Assembly: GCA_036675815.1 (NCBI GenBank)
Contig: JAKFEE010000041.1
Span: 1 to 64,000 of the forward strand
Direction of reading: 5' to 3'
DNA: 64,000 bases
Origin: JAKFEE01 sp036675815
GTDB taxonomy: Bacteria > Pseudomonadota > Alphaproteobacteria > Rhodospirillales > Magnetospirillaceae
This document shows, piece after piece, positions 8,846 through 16,763 of the stretch. The notes beneath the pieces are model-generated. The model saw only the letters and a list, made by a program, of their open reading frames with translations, did no database searches and was not told the DNA's origin. Numbering within the stretch: the first letter of the stretch is position 1; every line of letters starts with the position of its first letter. Made by a program: the position numbers and the translations under genes.

Positions 8846-10036
8846 ATGGGAACTGCTGATCGCATATCGGTGCTGCTCTGGCATCTTGGGCGGCATGGTG
8901 GTGGTCCGAGATACACTCATGAGATGGCGAGGTCATTGCGAAGCCATTCCCAAATCAACCTACATCTGTGCCTTTCCAAGCAATCAGAGTTTTTTGGTCA
9001 GACCGCCGATCTCGGGCTTCCCACTCTCGGCATCGACACCTATTCGGGTGCAATAAGCGCGGCTTTGGCGACGCCACGATTGCCTTTTGCGCTAAGGCAG
9101 ATATCGAATTACATCAAGGAGCACCGCATAGACGTTGCCCTTTGCACGATGGCGCATCTGTGGAATCCGCTGGTCATGAGGGCCATCCGCCTGCAGAGGA
9201 TTCCGAGCCTGATAGTCATTCATGACGCTCTGGCGCACGCCGGCGAAAACTGGGGTGTCAGGAATCTAATGATCCGCTCGGATGTGCGCCAAGCCGACGG
9301 CATCATCACATTAACGGCGGCAGTTCAGGACCGCTTGATTGGTCACTACAATTATCCCAGGGAGTCTACCTGGGTGATTCCCCTGGGGGCTTTTACCTAC
9401 GGTTCCAGCGAAGGCCTTAGCCCGCAGCCCCGCCAGCTCCCACAGGATCGTCCGCCACGAATCTTGTTCTTTGGTCGGATACTCCCTTACAAGGGTCTGC
9501 ATTTGCTTACGGCAGCCACCGAACTGTTGCGAAGCCGCGGCTACAAGTTGGACGTGAGGGTTTCAGGGCAGGGCAGCCTCGGGAGCTTGCGTCTGCCCGA
9601 AGGCACCGAGGTCGTCAATCGGTGGATTCCGGAAGAGGATATCCTTAGCCAGTTTTCTGAGGTGGATGCCGTCGTTCTCCCCTACACCGAAGCTAGTCAA
9701 TCGGGGGTGCTAGCGATTTCGAATTCGTTGGGCATTCCAGCGGTCGTGACCCCCATTGGCGGGCTTCCAGAACAAATCGATCCGGATCGGAGCGGAATCG
9801 TTGCGGGTGCTGTCAATGCAGAAGCCATATCTCAGGCGATCGAGGCGCTTCTGTTCGCGGGTCCAGAATTTTACCGTTCTGCATCTGTAGCCTCGCTTGA
9901 ATTCGCGAAGCGATCTAGTTCCTGGAAAACGATCTCGGACGCGGTCTGCTCGATCCTGTCAGACGTAGCAAAGCAGCGCGACGGCATGGCCAGGCACTCT
10001 GATCGAACCGAGGGAGAAACGCGAGACTGCACCTAA
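8846..10036 (+). CDS. Glycosyltransferase, GT4 family
   Basis: This third glycosyltransferase of the island has 396 residues. The N-terminal strand RISVLLWHLGRHGGGPRY opens the acceptor half. The donor half has ILFFGRILPYKGLHLLTAA, then VVLPYTEASQSGVLAISNSLGIPAVVTPIGGL, a GT4 pattern in which the usual EGFG is replaced by EASQSG, as in many cap/EPS enzymes. Start ATG 8846 puts the first beta strand at residue 6; ATG 8813 in frame is possible, with GAGAGGG 11 bp upstream. The gene is composition-shifted like the rest of the island. Just past its stop, the sequence returns to a GC-rich manC remnant. Confidence 0.85.
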   Translation: MGTADRISVLLWHLGRHGGGPRYTHEMARSLRSHSQINLHLCLSKQSEFFGQTADLGLPTLGIDTYSGAISAALATPRLPFALRQISNYIKEHRIDVALCTMAHLWNPLVMRAIRLQRIPSLIVIHDALAHAGENWGVRNLMIRSDVRQADGIITLTAAVQDRLIGHYNYPRESTWVIPLGAFTYGSSEGLSPQPRQLPQDRPPRILFFGRILPYKGLHLLTAATELLRSRGYKLDVRVSGQGSLGSLRLPEGTEVVNRWIPEEDILSQFSEVDAVVLPYTEASQSGVLAISNSLGIPAVVTPIGGLPEQIDPDRSGIVAGAVNAEAISQAIEALLFAGPEFYRSASVASLEFAKRSSSWKTISDAVCSILSDVAKQRDGMARHSDRTEGETRDCT

Positions 10037-10077
10037 CGTCTGATCCAATCGGATAGGGTGGCCGTCACAGGGGGGCG

Positions 10078-10299
10078 ATGCTTCACCGTGCCCCCTTCTA
10101 CAGCCTGGTGGCCAGTCTGTTGCTGGCCATCTTCCTGCTGTACGAGGATCAGTCGACCTACATCCCGGCCGGTGCCCGCCATCGCCTCGAGAACCCGGGC
10201 AAGATCCCCCTGCATCTCATCGAGGTGCAGTCGGGCAGTTATCTGGGCGAGGACGACATCGTGCGTTTCGACGATGCCTACGGCCGCGCCGCCGAGTGA
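10078..10299 (+). pseudogene. 3' remnant of a second manC (cupin end of mannose-6-phosphate isomerase domain)
   Basis: From about residue 25 of this 73-codon frame, the translation matches the last part of the full manC at 4489-5934: STYIPAGARHRLEN against SVYLPLGSVHRLEN, then IEVQSGSYLGEDDIVRFDD against IEVQVGSYLGEDDIVRIDD. I count 33 identities in 46 aligned residues. The upstream codons (10078 to about 10128) have no counterpart. The remnant is GC-rich like the host, whereas the complete manC is AT-richer, so this looks like the end of the original resident gene cut off by island arrival. It lacks the nucleotidyltransferase and most of the cupin, so it should be inactive. The rest of 10037-10409 shows no other gene. 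Confidence 0.8.
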
Positions 10300-10409
10300 G
10301 CCTTCCGGAAGATGGGGTGGCTGCGCCGCCCGAACCTTAGCCGTTAGGTGACGGAACCGCATCGCGTTTCCGGCATTTGACGGGCTACAGATTACTTTCG
10401 GAGGTTTCC

Positions 10410-10937
10410 ATGAAAACCTTTGCCTCGCTTCTTGTCGCGGCAGCGATGGTCAGCGTTCCCGCACTGGCCGCCGATCCATCACCCCCGGCCAGCGGCAGTT
10501 CCAGCCTGGGCACCTCGGGCTCGTCCGGCGGCGCCGCCAGTTCCACCAGCCCCAGCGGCTCCTCGGCCATGGGCAGCAGCGGCAGCATGGACCAGACGGC
10601 GGCGCTGGAAAGCAACACCGAAACCGTGCGCCAAGTCGAATCGAAGCTGAAGTCGGAAGGCTACGACGTCGGCGAGGTCGATGGCGTCATGGACGACCAG
10701 GCCCGCCAGGCGCTGACGCAGTACCAGGACAAGAAGGGCCTGGAGACGTCGGGCAAGCTCGACAGCTCGACCTTGGCGGCGCTGGAGATTACCGACAGCC
10801 AGCAGGCGGCAACCCCGGGCAGCGGCGCCGGCAGCAGCACCGCGCCGTCGGTCATGCCGTCCACACCATCGTCGCCGTCGGCGCCGTCCGCGCCGTCGTC
10901 ACCGTCGTCGTCGCCGTCGACCGGCACCAGCCGCTGA
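10410..10937 (+). CDS. Secreted peptidoglycan-binding-domain protein with low-complexity Ser/Pro tail
   Basis: This 175-residue protein has a clear signal peptide (MKTFASLLVAAAMVSVPALAAD, cleavage near residue 22). A Gly/Ser-rich linker follows, then a PG_binding_1-type domain at about residues 75-125 (VRQVESKLKSEGYDVGEVDG, then ARQALTQYQDKKGL). The tail repeats SAP/SSP units. CGGAGG (10399-10404) sits just before ATG 10410 and fixes the start. The likely location is the periplasm, bound to the cell wall; no enzymatic domain is visible. It stands alone and ends in a strong two-way terminator shared with dksA. Confidence 0.8.
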   Translation: MKTFASLLVAAAMVSVPALAADPSPPASGSSSLGTSGSSGGAASSTSPSGSSAMGSSGSMDQTAALESNTETVRQVESKLKSEGYDVGEVDGVMDDQARQALTQYQDKKGLETSGKLDSSTLAALEITDSQQAATPGSGAGSSTAPSVMPSTPSSPSAPSAPSSPSSSPSTGTSR

Positions 10938-10954
10938 GGTGCGCGACGACATGA

Positions 10955-10985
10955 AAAACCCCGGCCCATGCGGGTCGGGGTTTTC
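10955..10985. terminator. Bidirectional rho-independent terminator
   Basis: Arms AAAACCCCG (10955-10963) and CGGGGTTTT (10976-10984) pair perfectly, with extra GCCC/GGGT pairing inside and a 4-nt loop. The A-run on one side and T-run on the other let it end both the peptidoglycan-binding gene (stop 10937) and dksA (minus strand, stop 11005). Confidence 0.85.
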
Positions 10986-11004
10986 TGTGCCAGCCATCGC
11001 CGGC

Positions 11005-11421
11005 CTAATCTTCGCGATGGGTGCGTTCCATGCGCTCATGGCGTTCCTGCGCTTCGATCGACAGCGTGGCGATCGGCCGCGCCTCCAATCGCCGCAGGCT
11101 GATGGGTTCGCTGGTTTCCTCGCAATAGCCGTAGCTGCCATCCTCGATGCGCAGCAGCGCGGCATCGATCTTGGCGATGAGCTTGCGGGCGCGATCGCGG
11201 GTGCGCAGTTCCAGCGCCCGGTCGGCCTCGGCGGTGGCGCGGTCGGCAATATCGGCCTCCTGCAGCCCACCCTCTTGCAGATGCTGCAGCGTCTCGTCGG
11301 ACTCGCGCAGCAGCTCAGCGCGCCATTTGAGCAGCTTCTGGCGGAAGTATTCCCGCTGCGTCTCGTTCATGAACGGCTCGTCTTCCGACGGACGATATTC
11401 CGGGGGCAGAGTGACGGTCAT
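11005..11421 (-). CDS. dksA: RNA polymerase-binding transcription factor DksA
   Basis: DksA enters the RNA polymerase secondary channel and, with ppGpp, adjusts initiation at stable-RNA and other promoters. It has 138 residues. The coiled-coil part is NETQREYFRQKLLKWRAELL through RTRDRARKLIAKIDAALLRI. The zinc-finger region GSYGYCEETSEPISLRRL keeps only one of the four classical cysteines, the usual state in alphaproteobacteria. The C-terminal helix is SIEAQERHERMERTHRED. Start is ATG 11421. It ends toward the shared terminator at 10955-10985. Confidence 0.93.
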   Translation of the reverse strand: MTVTLPPEYRPSEDEPFMNETQREYFRQKLLKWRAELLRESDETLQHLQEGGLQEADIADRATAEADRALELRTRDRARKLIAKIDAALLRIEDGSYGYCEETSEPISLRRLEARPIATLSIEAQERHERMERTHRED

Positions 11422-11545
11422 CCATTCCCCTGTGGTTCATTGAGCCCTGACGCCGGGGAATATATGGCCGTGCAGTCGTTGCCGCAAGGGCGGATTTCGC
11501 CTCTGGGTGTGGCGCTACGGCGCTGAATTTCAAAAACAAACCCGA

Positions 11546-11977
11546 TCATCCGGCGCGGCCGTACTTGGCCAGTTCGACCTGGGCGCGCAAGTCGATCTCG
11601 TCGAGGATGGCGGCCAACCGCGGGTCGGCGACGGCATCGCGGCGATTTCGCACCAGACTGGCCAAGGCGATGAGGCGCTGGCGCGACAGACCGCCGGCAA
11701 GCAGCCCCAGGCGGATCTCCTCGAGGCGATCGAGGATGTCGTCGCCATGGCGGACGAGGGTGCGGCGTGCTTCGCCATCGGTGGCGTCGGTGACGCACTG
11801 GGCGGCCAGCAGCGCGTCGACCGCCGCAAGGGGATTGAGGGCGTCCATCGGCGACTGCTCCGCCACGCCGTCGACGGCGCCGAGATGGCGGGCGAACTCG
11901 CCCGTGCGGCGCCCACTGCGGTCGGCCCGGCGGCCTTGCCCGGTGGCGGAACTCGATCCGGTTCCCGTTACCTTCAT
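11546..11977 (-). CDS. fliX: Flagellar assembly regulator FliX
   Basis: In Caulobacter, FliX couples assembly of the early flagellar structure to the activity of FlbD, the sigma-54 activator also encoded in this window. This protein has 143 residues. The Gly/Ser/Arg-rich start MKVTGTGSSSATGQGRR is typical of FliX. The C-terminal domain contains HGDDILDRLEEIRLGLLAGG and DPRLAAILDEIDLRAQVELA, the conserved FliX core. Start is ATG 11977. It is divergent from flgI across 234 bp, the same arrangement as in Caulobacter. I see no terminator between its stop and dksA. Confidence 0.9.
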   Translation of the reverse strand: MKVTGTGSSSATGQGRRADRSGRRTGEFARHLGAVDGVAEQSPMDALNPLAAVDALLAAQCVTDATDGEARRTLVRHGDDILDRLEEIRLGLLAGGLSRQRLIALASLVRNRRDAVADPRLAAILDEIDLRAQVELAKYGRAG

Positions 11978-12071
11978 CGCGCGTGCGGTCCACGTGAAAT
12001 TGCAGCACCACTGTAGCTTGGGGGCCAGACCATGGAAAGGCCGCAATTTCCGACCGGGGGGCGGTGCCGGG

Positions 12072-12109
12072 CCGGCAGTTCTTGCCGGGCGGCGGGTGTT
12101 AATTGCCCG
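12072..12109. promoter_or_regulatory. Two tandem FlbD-like (ftr) palindromes upstream of flgI
   Basis: CCGGCAGTTCTTGCCGG (12072-12088) is a perfect 6-5-6 palindrome. CGGGTGTTAATTGCCCG (12093-12109) is a weaker copy starting 21 bp later, two helical turns. Their centres are 83 and 62 bp upstream of the GG of the sigma-54 element at 12162. Similar sites precede fliK and flgE. FlbD enhancers in Caulobacter are palindromic elements placed this way; the match here is inference from pattern and gene content. Confidence 0.6.
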
Positions 12110-12161
12110 GTGCGGCGGCGCCCTCGGCCGCCCGGCCAAGCGGTTTCGCCGCCATGCCGAC

Positions 12162-12177
12162 TGGCACGGCATTCGCA
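12162..12177 (+). promoter_or_regulatory. Sigma-54 (-24/-12) promoter of the flgI operon
   Basis: TGGCACGGCATTCGCA matches the sigma-54 consensus TGGCACG-N4-TTGCA except TTGC reads TCGC. The GG and GC doublets have the required 10-bp spacing. It ends 34 bp before the flgI ATG, the same offset as the fliK promoter at 28590. Confidence 0.65.
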
Positions 12178-12211
12178 TAGGGGGGCGACGGATGTGCCGT
12201 TGAGGAAACCC

Positions 12212-13354
12212 ATGCGTCGCTTGTTCCCCGGATGTCGCCACCTGCCCGCCGTGCTCGCCGTCGTCGGCATCTTCGCCGTCGGGCTGGTGCTGTCGGCGAG
12301 CGCATCGGCCAACTCGCGCATCAAGGACGTCGCCGATTTCGAGGGCATCCGTGACAACCTGCTGGTCGGCTACGGGCTGGTCGTTGGCCTCAACGGCACC
12401 GGCGACACCTTGAACAACAACGCCTTCACCAAGCAAAGCCTGATCGGCATGCTCGAGCGGCTGGGCGTCAACACCCGCGAGGCCAATCTGCAGCCGAAGA
12501 ACGTCGCCGCGGCGATGGTGACGGCCAAGCTGCCGGCCTTCGCCCGCCAGGGCACGCCCATCGACGTGGTGGTCAGTGCCCTCGGCGACGCCAAGAGCCT
12601 GCTGGGCGGCACCCTGCTGGTGACGCCGTTGGTCGGAGCCGATGGCGAGGCCTATGCCGTCGCCCAGGGGCCGCTGGCCGTCGGCGGCTTCAGCGCCCAG
12701 GGCCAGGCGCAGTCGGTGACCAAGGGTGTGCCCACCTCGGGGCGCATCGCCGCCGGCGCCATCGTCGAGCGCGAACTGCCCTTCGAGCTGTCCAGCCTGG
12801 AAAACGTCAAGATCTCGCTGCGCAATCCCGATCTGACCACGGCGCGGCGCATCGCCCAGGCGATCAACGCCTATGTCGGCAGCGCCGCGGCGGTACCGGC
12901 CGATCCGGCGACGGTGCAGATGACGGTGCCGCCCAGCTATCGCGGCAACGTCGTCGCCATGCTCACCGACATCGAGCAGTTGCGCATCGAGCCCGACCAG
13001 ATGGCGCGTGTCGTCATCGACGAGCGCTCCGGCACCATCGTCATGGGCGAAGACGTGCGCATCTCCACCGTCGCCATCGCCCAGGGCAACCTGACCATCC
13101 GCATCACCGAGACGCCGCAGGTGTCGCAGCCGGCGCCGTTCGCGAGGACCGGCGAGACCGCGGTGGTGCCGCGCACCGACATCGCGGTCGACGAAGGCGA
13201 GGACAAGAAGCTGTCGGTGCTGCAGCAGGGCGTCTCGCTGCACGAGTTGGTCAACGGCCTCAACGCCATGGGCATCGGTCCGCGCGACATGATCACCATC
13301 CTGCAGGCGATCAAGGCCGCCGGTGCGCTGCAAGCCGAAATCGAGGTGATGTGA
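12212..13354 (+). CDS. flgI: Flagellar P-ring protein FlgI
   Basis: FlgI forms the periplasmic P ring that acts as a bushing for the rod in the peptidoglycan layer. It has 380 residues, normal for the family. A signal peptide covers about residues 1-33 (HLPAVLAVVGIFAVGLVLSASASA), followed by the hallmark start of mature FlgI, SRIKDVADFEGIRDNLLVGY GLVVGLNGTGD. The C-terminus has LHELVNGLNAMGIGPRDMI, then LQAIKAAGALQAEIEVM, which is characteristic. GAGG at 12202-12205 is 6 bp before ATG 12212. The stop overlaps the flgJ start (TGATG), so the two are coupled. Confidence 0.96.
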   Translation: MRRLFPGCRHLPAVLAVVGIFAVGLVLSASASANSRIKDVADFEGIRDNLLVGYGLVVGLNGTGDTLNNNAFTKQSLIGMLERLGVNTREANLQPKNVAAAMVTAKLPAFARQGTPIDVVVSALGDAKSLLGGTLLVTPLVGADGEAYAVAQGPLAVGGFSAQGQAQSVTKGVPTSGRIAAGAIVERELPFELSSLENVKISLRNPDLTTARRIAQAINAYVGSAAAVPADPATVQMTVPPSYRGNVVAMLTDIEQLRIEPDQMARVVIDERSGTIVMGEDVRISTVAIAQGNLTIRITETPQVSQPAPFARTGETAVVPRTDIAVDEGEDKKLSVLQQGVSLHELVNGLNAMGIGPRDMITILQAIKAAGALQAEIEVM

Positions 13355-13671
13355 TGGACACTGCTACCACGCCGCTGCCCAGCCTGGCAGCGCTGCATCT
13401 GCAGCGGAACGCGCCGATCAAGCCGGGAGCCAAGGCGACGCCCGAGGCGGCGGCCAAGGCCGCCAAGGAATTCGAGGCGCTGTTCCTCGGCCAGATGATG
13501 CAGCAGATGTTCGCCGGTGTCGGCGCCGATTCCCTGTTCGGCGGCGGCCACGGCGAGGAGAGCTTCCGCTCGCTGTTGGTCGACGAGTATGCCAAGCAGG
13601 TCGCCAAGGGCCCCGGCCTCGGCCTGAGCCAGGCCATCGAGCGGCAGTTGCTGCAGTTGCAGGAGGCGTGA
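13354..13671 (+). CDS. flgJ: Rod-binding protein, FlgJ N-domain type (CheL-like)
   Basis: This small 105-residue protein helps the rod assemble in the periplasm. It has only the rod-binding domain: AAKAAKEFEALFLGQMMQQMFAG, then FGGGHGEESFRSLLVDEYAKQV. The peptidoglycan hydrolase half found in enterobacterial FlgJ is absent, as is usual in alphaproteobacteria. ATG 13354 overlaps the flgI stop; GAGGTG at 13343-13348 is a usable ribosome site, and GTG 13351 is an alternative start. There is no signal peptide, consistent with export by the flagellar apparatus. Confidence 0.88.
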   Translation: MDTATTPLPSLAALHLQRNAPIKPGAKATPEAAAKAAKEFEALFLGQMMQQMFAGVGADSLFGGGHGEESFRSLLVDEYAKQVAKGPGLGLSQAIERQLLQLQEA

Positions 13672-13807
13672 GGGCAATCATGTCGTGTAGACACCAAGGT
13701 CCACTTCAGGTAAGTTGGTAGTAAGCGCCCAAACAATATTGGCTTCCTCCACGGAAGGACGACGGCAGCGGAGGCTGTCGGAAGGGCAATACCTGGATGA
13801 GGGTTCC

Positions 13808-14197
13808 ATGCTGAACGATATCACCGACAGCGCGGCAACAGCGGTCTTGGGCAGCAAAGATCAGGCATTGCCTTTGTCTCGCCAGCATGACGATGCCGCG
13901 TTGTCCACACCGGCGGAACAGACGGCTGAGCCGCTGGTGAATCCGGTGGTGTCGATCGATTCGAGCGGTTTGGTCGTCGTGCAGTTTCGCGAGGGGAACG
14001 GCGAGGTTCGGTTCCAGATCCCCAGTGAAGACGTGGTGCGCGCCTATGAGGAGTTGGCGCGCTCTGGCACCAAGCTACCGGTCGAGCCCGTCGCCGCGGC
14101 GTCCGCCGTGGCTGCGGCTGCCACGGCGGGCCCGGCAGATGCCGCACAACGAGGGCGCGACGCCCAGGGCAAGCCATCCATCGAGATCGATGCCTGA
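13808..14197 (+). CDS. Small flagellar-locus protein, possibly FlaG-like
   Basis: This 129-residue protein starts at ATG 13808 (MLNDITDSAATAVLG). The central part, VVVQFREGNGEVRFQIPSED, resembles the FlaG pattern in which a beta hairpin leads into a conserved QIP-x-E motif. The C-terminal third is Ala-rich and probably disordered. It lies between flgJ and a FlgN-like chaperone gene, in the flagellar direction. FlaG proteins affect filament length, but the resemblance here is short and the family call is tentative. The 136 bp before it (13672-13807) contain no promoter I can identify. Confidence 0.6.
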   Translation: MLNDITDSAATAVLGSKDQALPLSRQHDDAALSTPAEQTAEPLVNPVVSIDSSGLVVVQFREGNGEVRFQIPSEDVVRAYEELARSGTKLPVEPVAAASAVAAAATAGPADAAQRGRDAQGKPSIEIDA

Positions 14198-14261
14198 CAT
14201 ATCCGTATCGGTGGGCGCCGCCGCGGCTTGCGGCGGAAAAGGCACAAATCGAGGGCAGGAC

Positions 14262-14729
14262 ATGGAAGACAGCGATCGTCGCGATGACGCTCGTACGGTG
14301 GAAGCCTGTTCAGATCATCTGATGTCGACCATCGATGAGCTTGCCCGTGCGCTGCGCGACGAGAACACGGCATTGGCCGGCGGTGATACCGCCGCGGCGA
14401 GCGTCGCCGCTGAACGGAAGGCGGCGCTGGCGCGCGTGTACGAGCAATACTCGCAAGCCATCCAAGCCGGCGGAGCAGTCTTGGACGGCTTGACGCCAGA
14501 GCAAGTCGACGGGCTGCGCGAAGCCATCGAGTATCTCAAGGACCTCTCGGTGAAAAACGCTCGACTGGTCAACGCGATGATGCAGGCTTCCAGCGCTCTC
14601 CTCGATGCTATCATTGCCAGCGCCAAGAACCAGGAGGGCTCCGCCGCCGTCTATGGTCGCAGCGGCCGGATCAATAACCGCTTGGGCGGTGTTGCGGCCA
14701 ATGTCCTGACGTTCGACAGCAACTGCTGA
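14262..14729 (+). CDS. FlgN-like flagellar export chaperone
   Basis: FlgN chaperones keep hook-associated proteins FlgK and FlgL export-ready in the cytoplasm. This 155-residue protein is almost all helix: STIDELARALRDENTALAGG, then ERKAALARVYEQYSQAI, LREAIEYLKDLSVKNARLVN, and a polar end GRSGRINNRLGG. The pattern of an N-terminal L-x-x-E-N-x-A-L segment followed by K-x-x-L-x-x-x-Y is that of FlgN. GAGGGCAGG (14251-14259) is close before ATG 14262. It is last in the flgI group and converges on the Maf gene. The partners flgK and flgL are at 32.5-35.8 kb. Confidence 0.75.
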   Translation: MEDSDRRDDARTVEACSDHLMSTIDELARALRDENTALAGGDTAAASVAAERKAALARVYEQYSQAIQAGGAVLDGLTPEQVDGLREAIEYLKDLSVKNARLVNAMMQASSALLDAIIASAKNQEGSAAVYGRSGRINNRLGGVAANVLTFDSNC

Positions 14730-14736
14730 CGGGGCA

Positions 14737-14796
14737 GATAGCCGCCGCCGTCGGCGGGTTTCCTCGGTCGCCCGTGCAGCCAAGTCTGCGGCTATC
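14737..14796. terminator. Hairpin-rich region between convergent operons, possible terminator
   Basis: GATAGCCGC (14737-14745) pairs with GCGGCTATC (14788-14796). Inside, CCGCCG/CGGCGG (14742-14757) forms a tight alternative hairpin followed by GTTT. It lies exactly between the stop of the FlgN-like gene and that of the Maf gene. There is no long T-run, so efficiency is uncertain. Confidence 0.4.
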
Positions 14797-14799
14797 CCG

Positions 14800-16761
14800 T
14801 CACTGGACCGCGGTTGCCTCACAGGATGCCACGTTCTGCTGGACGGCCGCGAAGATCTCGCGGCCCGAGGCGCACATCTGCACGAACGCCTTGCGGTAAT
14901 CTTCGAAGAATGCTTGCAACAGCCGCTGGCGCGACTGTTCGTCGGGCATGCGGTAGATGAAGAACATGGCGATCCTTGGCCATGTCATCGCCGAGGCGTT
15001 GACCAGCCCGTCGACCCCGTCGTAGCGATCGCCTCCGGCGGCGAAGAAGGTTCGAAGTCGCTGGTGAAACGCGTGGATCGTCTTGTCTTCGGCCATGCCG
15101 GCATCGATCGCGGCCAGCGCTTCCTCCCACATCAGATCGAACTTGGCCAGATAGCCGGCGACCTTGCCGTGACTGAAGAAGGCGCCTGGCTCGAAATGCG
15201 GCAAGTCGCGTAACAGCGCCTGCTTCAACTGGCCCTTGTCGGCGGCCGAGGCCGGAAATGTCAACGAGGCGGCCGCCTTCGGCGTGCTGCCCTTGATCAT
15301 GGCGCCATCGCTGCAGTTGAACAGGTTTGCCCGATAAACCCGCTGGAGCGCTTCAAGCATTTGGCGGGTCATGTCGTAGACCCAGTTCGACCGTACGGTG
15401 CCGCCGAAATTGCCGGGCTGGACCAGGCTATATTCCGGCCGTTTGTGGTTCTTGAGCCGGTCCATGGTGAAGTAGACGGACTCGGTGGAGTGGTCCTTCC
15501 GGGCGGGATCCCTGGCCCCGCAATCGACGCCGAACAGGTGGATGTCGCGGAAACCCAGGGTGAGGGCGGTGGCAAAGGCCGAATTGGTGCACGTTGGCGC
15601 CGCCCCGTCCAGATTGCGATAGCCGCGTCCGAACGTCTTGGTCGAACTCACCGAATCACGGAAAAAGAAGACGACGTCATCGAACAGCGCGGCGACGTCG
15701 GGGTGGAGGGTGGTCGAGCCGACGAGGGTGATACCCTCCAGGCCATAGGTTCGGCGCACATCACCCAGAATCTCGACCAATAGTTCGCCGTTTTCCAGTT
15801 CGACGTGAAAGTCGGGGCGGATGCCGGCGCGCAGGAGGACATGCAGCGCAGTGCCACAAGAAAAGATTACGGCACGATCCTGCCAGCGCCGCACGTGTGC
15901 GAGATCGGCGTCAAGCGAAGGGCCGGACCCGATGATGAAGACCGGTTCCGCGCGCTTCAGGCGGGCCTGTTGCTCCAACAGACGCCAGGAATGACGAGAA
16001 AAATTCCCCGTCACGTTGGTCATCATCTTCACTTCATCTTCGAAGTAGCCTCTGGCGATGAAATATGCGCTCGCCGCGGCCTGCATCCTGTCGTGAAGCT
16101 GATCGAAGATCCAGTTGCGGTAATGCGTGAAGACATAAGAGCCGTCGAGACACGGCAGGCTTGGACGATCGATGAGCGACCCGATACGGCGAAGGATGGC
16201 GTCGGGAGTATCGCTGAGGATGAAGTGCAATTGCCCGCCCGCCGCATCGAGCCCATTGCCGAGGCCCGCCCAATCCACCGTGCTCAGCGAATGCGCCAGG
16301 AACTCCGGGAAGGGCTCGACAATGACGACGCAACTCAGGCGGGTTCGCTCGACCAGGCGCGGTACGTGCAGCCCGAGCCCGCAACCGAACACGAACAGAA
16401 TGCCGGTTTCGGCGACTTGCGGGGCGCTCATCAGCGAAGCCAGCCCTTCGCGCCCGAGTCGGCCCAGCAGGGTGTTGGCCAAGTCGACCGAGGAGCGGCT
16501 GTCGAGCCCCAAGCCAGGGACCTTATCGATCAGCACCCTTTGCGGATGACGGAAATAGTCGTCGAGCTGTGTCTCGACAAAGTCCTTGGCCGGTGTCTTG
16601 TAGAGCCGACCGCTGCCCAGATCGATGTCCTCGGGCTCGCCGGCCGGGCCATACACCACGCTCGACAGCGGCTCGCCAGCCGACTCGAGGATTGTGGCCG
16701 TTTCGGGATGGTGCTCGCGGAAATACGCCAGGTTGCGCGCCAGAATCTCGGTCGCCGGCAA
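14800..16761 (-). CDS. maf: Motility-associated factor Maf (DUF115), flagellin glycosyltransferase candidate
   Basis: Maf proteins attach nonulosonic sugars such as pseudaminic acid to flagellin before export. This one has about 653 residues. The core motif VFIIGSGPSLDADLAHVRRW is at about residue 285. It continues through AVIFSCGTALHVLLRAGIRP, DFHVELENGE and FGVDCGARDPARKDHSTES, the conserved MAF_flag10 block. I prefer TTG 16761 as start: GAGGG stands 7 bp upstream and it begins 2 nt after the stop of the upstream gene. GTG 16791 would overlap that gene and lacks a spaced ribosome site. It lies in one minus-strand run with the OGT-like gene, flaF and flagellin, facing the pse genes. Confidence 0.88.
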   Translation of the reverse strand: MPATEILARNLAYFREHHPETATILESAGEPLSSVVYGPAGEPEDIDLGSGRLYKTPAKDFVETQLDDYFRHPQRVLIDKVPGLGLDSRSSVDLANTLLGRLGREGLASLMSAPQVAETGILFVFGCGLGLHVPRLVERTRLSCVVIVEPFPEFLAHSLSTVDWAGLGNGLDAAGGQLHFILSDTPDAILRRIGSLIDRPSLPCLDGSYVFTHYRNWIFDQLHDRMQAAASAYFIARGYFEDEVKMMTNVTGNFSRHSWRLLEQQARLKRAEPVFIIGSGPSLDADLAHVRRWQDRAVIFSCGTALHVLLRAGIRPDFHVELENGELLVEILGDVRRTYGLEGITLVGSTTLHPDVAALFDDVVFFFRDSVSSTKTFGRGYRNLDGAAPTCTNSAFATALTLGFRDIHLFGVDCGARDPARKDHSTESVYFTMDRLKNHKRPEYSLVQPGNFGGTVRSNWVYDMTRQMLEALQRVYRANLFNCSDGAMIKGSTPKAAASLTFPASAADKGQLKQALLRDLPHFEPGAFFSHGKVAGYLAKFDLMWEEALAAIDAGMAEDKTIHAFHQRLRTFFAAGGDRYDGVDGLVNASAMTWPRIAMFFIYRMPDEQSRQRLLQAFFEDYRKAFVQMCASGREIFAAVQQNVASCEATAVQ

Positions 16762-16763
16762 GC

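Noticed and set aside
10861..10935. Repeat array of short GTCGCCGTC units as a CRISPR or tandem-repeat locus
   Set aside because: It is the Ser/Pro/Ala-coding tail of the peptidoglycan-binding protein; there are no spacers.
12072..12088. CCGGCAGTTCTTGCCGG as a sigma-54 promoter itself
   Set aside because: The GG to GC spacing is 8, not 10; the perfect symmetry fits a protein-binding palindrome better.
11978..13333. Minus-strand frame extending fliX across flgI
   Set aside because: Only the last 143 codons look like FliX. The rest is antisense to flgI and low-complexity.
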